NCBI RefSeq assembly: GCF_037974355.1
Contig: NZ_CP150235.1
Location: 5,766,001-5,830,000, forward strand
Reading direction: 5' to 3'
Source: Paenibacillus sp. FSL R5-0517
GTDB lineage: Bacteria; Bacillota; Bacilli; Paenibacillales; Paenibacillaceae
DNA length: 64,000 nt
The position numbers were made by a program, and so were the translations under genes. This document shows positions 63,179-64,000 of this stretch, piece after piece. The notes under the pieces were generated by a model. It saw only the letters and a list, made by a program, of their open reading frames with translations, had not been told where the DNA came from and searched no databases. Position 1 is the stretch's first letter. Every line of letters begins with the position of its first letter.

Positions 63179-63312
63179 AGAAGGAATTCCTCTGATTTCC
63201 AGTTCATTCATCCTCATCTTTATTGTTTCACAGGGTTGCACGGCGTTTATATACGAAGTAAGCAAACGCGAACAGACAACATCCTACATCAAGTTTAAAG
63301 GAGGCGGTTGTT

Positions 63313-63570
63313 ATGTGGGGCATCATTATCAGCATTGTGATGGCTGTCATCATCGGTTTGATCGGAGATGCACTTGCCGGTCACAACATGCCTGGAGGCA
63401 TAATCGGTGCAATGATTGCCGGATTTGCCGGAGCCTGGCTGGGAGCACTTTTGCTTGGTAACTGGGGACCCGTTATCGGTAACTTTGCCATCATCCCTGC
63501 CATCATTGGTACAGCGCTCTTTGTTTTCTTGCTGGGGCTTGTGTCCAGACTGCTAAGACAGGCTGCCTGA
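63313..63570 (+). CDS. GlsB/YeaQ/YmgE family stress-response membrane protein
   Basis: The 85 residues contain three glycine-rich TM helices (MWGIIISIVMAVIIGLIGDALAG, MPGGIIGAMIAGFAGAWLGALLLG, FAIIPAIIGTALFVFLLGLVSRL), the pattern of this family (older name transglycosylase-associated protein). A strong GGAGG precedes the start. Followed at once by the YtxH-domain gene; in Bacillus such pairs belong to the sigma-B general stress response. Confidence 0.88.
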   Translation: MWGIIISIVMAVIIGLIGDALAGHNMPGGIIGAMIAGFAGAWLGALLLGNWGPVIGNFAIIPAIIGTALFVFLLGLVSRLLRQAA

Positions 63571-63634
63571 TTCGGGCAACAAGGTGTTCGTTGTTTCGTA
63601 TTTGTTTCTTAATTTGAAGAAGGAGTGATTAGAC

Positions 63635-64000
63635 ATGAATAAAGCAGAAGAGCAATATCCTGTACAGACGGGTTCGACTTTCGCCAAAGGGATTTTCATC
63701 GGAGGTTTGCTGGGAGCGGCTGCGGCCCTACTCTTTGCGCCTAAACCAGGACGAGAATTGCGTGGTGACCTTTCCGAGAAAGTAGGCATGGTTACTGACC
63801 GCACGAAAGAAGTTGCAACGGTTGTAGGTGATAGAGCATCCGAACTGGCTAAAACGGTCTCATCCAAAACTTCCGACATTGCAAAAACAGTAAACCAAGG
63901 ACGCAATGATGTCATGGAATCTGTGAGAAAAGCATCCGCGGATGTGGCTAACGAAGCATCCCGTGCATCTGAAGAAGTGGCTGCCGCTTCCGTAGAAGCG
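63635..64000 (+). CDS. YtxH-domain general stress protein, partial
   Basis: Starts at ATG 63635 (MNKAEEQYPVQTG) with AAGGAG upstream and runs open to the window edge (122 residues so far). A single glycine-rich TM (TFAKGIFIGGLLGAAAALLFAPKPGRELR, about 14-42) is the YtxH hallmark, followed by an amphipathic Ala/Ser/Lys helix repeat (about 45-122: TKEVATVVGDRASELAKTV and similar 11-residue units) of the LEA/apolipoprotein-like type. Probably a general stress or envelope protein. Confidence 0.87.
   Translation, partial: MNKAEEQYPVQTGSTFAKGIFIGGLLGAAAALLFAPKPGRELRGDLSEKVGMVTDRTKEVATVVGDRASELAKTVSSKTSDIAKTVNQGRNDVMESVRKASADVANEASRASEEVAAASVEA

Overview
The window looks like a chromosomal segment of an endospore-forming Firmicute of the Paenibacillus type. 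The support is moderate GC, strong AGGAG-type ribosome binding sites, spore genes (sspI, yyaC), Bacillus-like synteny (ygxA next to an rRNA operon that is followed by a trnD-ordered tRNA cluster; ysgA-like trmH beside sspI; perR and ygzB nearby), a sigY-yxlC unit, a LiaFSR/PspA envelope-stress region and gatCAB. Nothing looks like a prophage, an IS element with a transposase, a CRISPR array or a plasmid. It reads as ordinary core genome with some accessory pockets.

Layout. 1-1.1 kb: an ECF sigma factor and its cut-off membrane partner. 1.6-6.2 kb: a plus-strand membrane-lipid cluster (PAP2 phosphatase, DedA protein, two paralogous PmtA-like methyltransferases that bracket an OmpR/HisKA two-component pair). 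6.2-12.7 kb: minus-strand redox genes (two SDRs, a quinone-reductase-like MDR, an old yellow enzyme, an aldo-keto reductase) with a TetR regulator and three copies of an AGAACGATCG operator motif. 12.7-19.2 kb: housekeeping genes (TrmH, KtrA/C-like RCK protein, SspI, RF3, DoxX, G6PDH). 19.3-25.5 kb: ywmB, then a minus-strand envelope-stress block: LiaI-like, PspA, PspC, PspC, PspA, followed by LiaF, LiaS, LiaR. 26-28.5 kb: an orphan membrane AraC-type regulator. 29.9-36.3 kb: fifteen tRNAs, 23S and 16S rRNA on the minus strand, with no recognisable 5S. 36.7-40.7 kb: ygxA, ygzB, a GH18 protein and perR. 40.8-47.6 kb: membrane proteins, MgtC, GNAT and gatCAB. 47.8-52.2 kb: an IDEAL-like protein, the sigY unit, a metallo-hydrolase, a thioredoxin-like protein and DedA. 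52.3-56 kb: a small conserved protein, a low-complexity gap and an O-antigen-ligase/TPR protein with a GC-rich patch. 56-64 kb: assorted housekeeping genes ending in a truncated YtxH gene.

Most notable signals. (1) A roughly 220-bp non-coding dispersed repeat with about 45-bp imperfect terminal inverted repeats and internal hairpins is present three times (9212-9430, 20221-20454, 49838-50061). All copies have the same orientation and all lie between co-directional minus-strand genes. It is a MITE-like or structured-RNA-like element. (2) The PAP2/DedA/methyltransferase/two-component cluster is a candidate regulated phospholipid-remodelling locus. (3) The rrn-tRNA operon lacks 5S. (4) Three similar operator motifs link an aldo-keto reductase and an SDR to an unseen regulator.

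All function calls rest on reading motifs, gene order and family knowledge. No database search was run.
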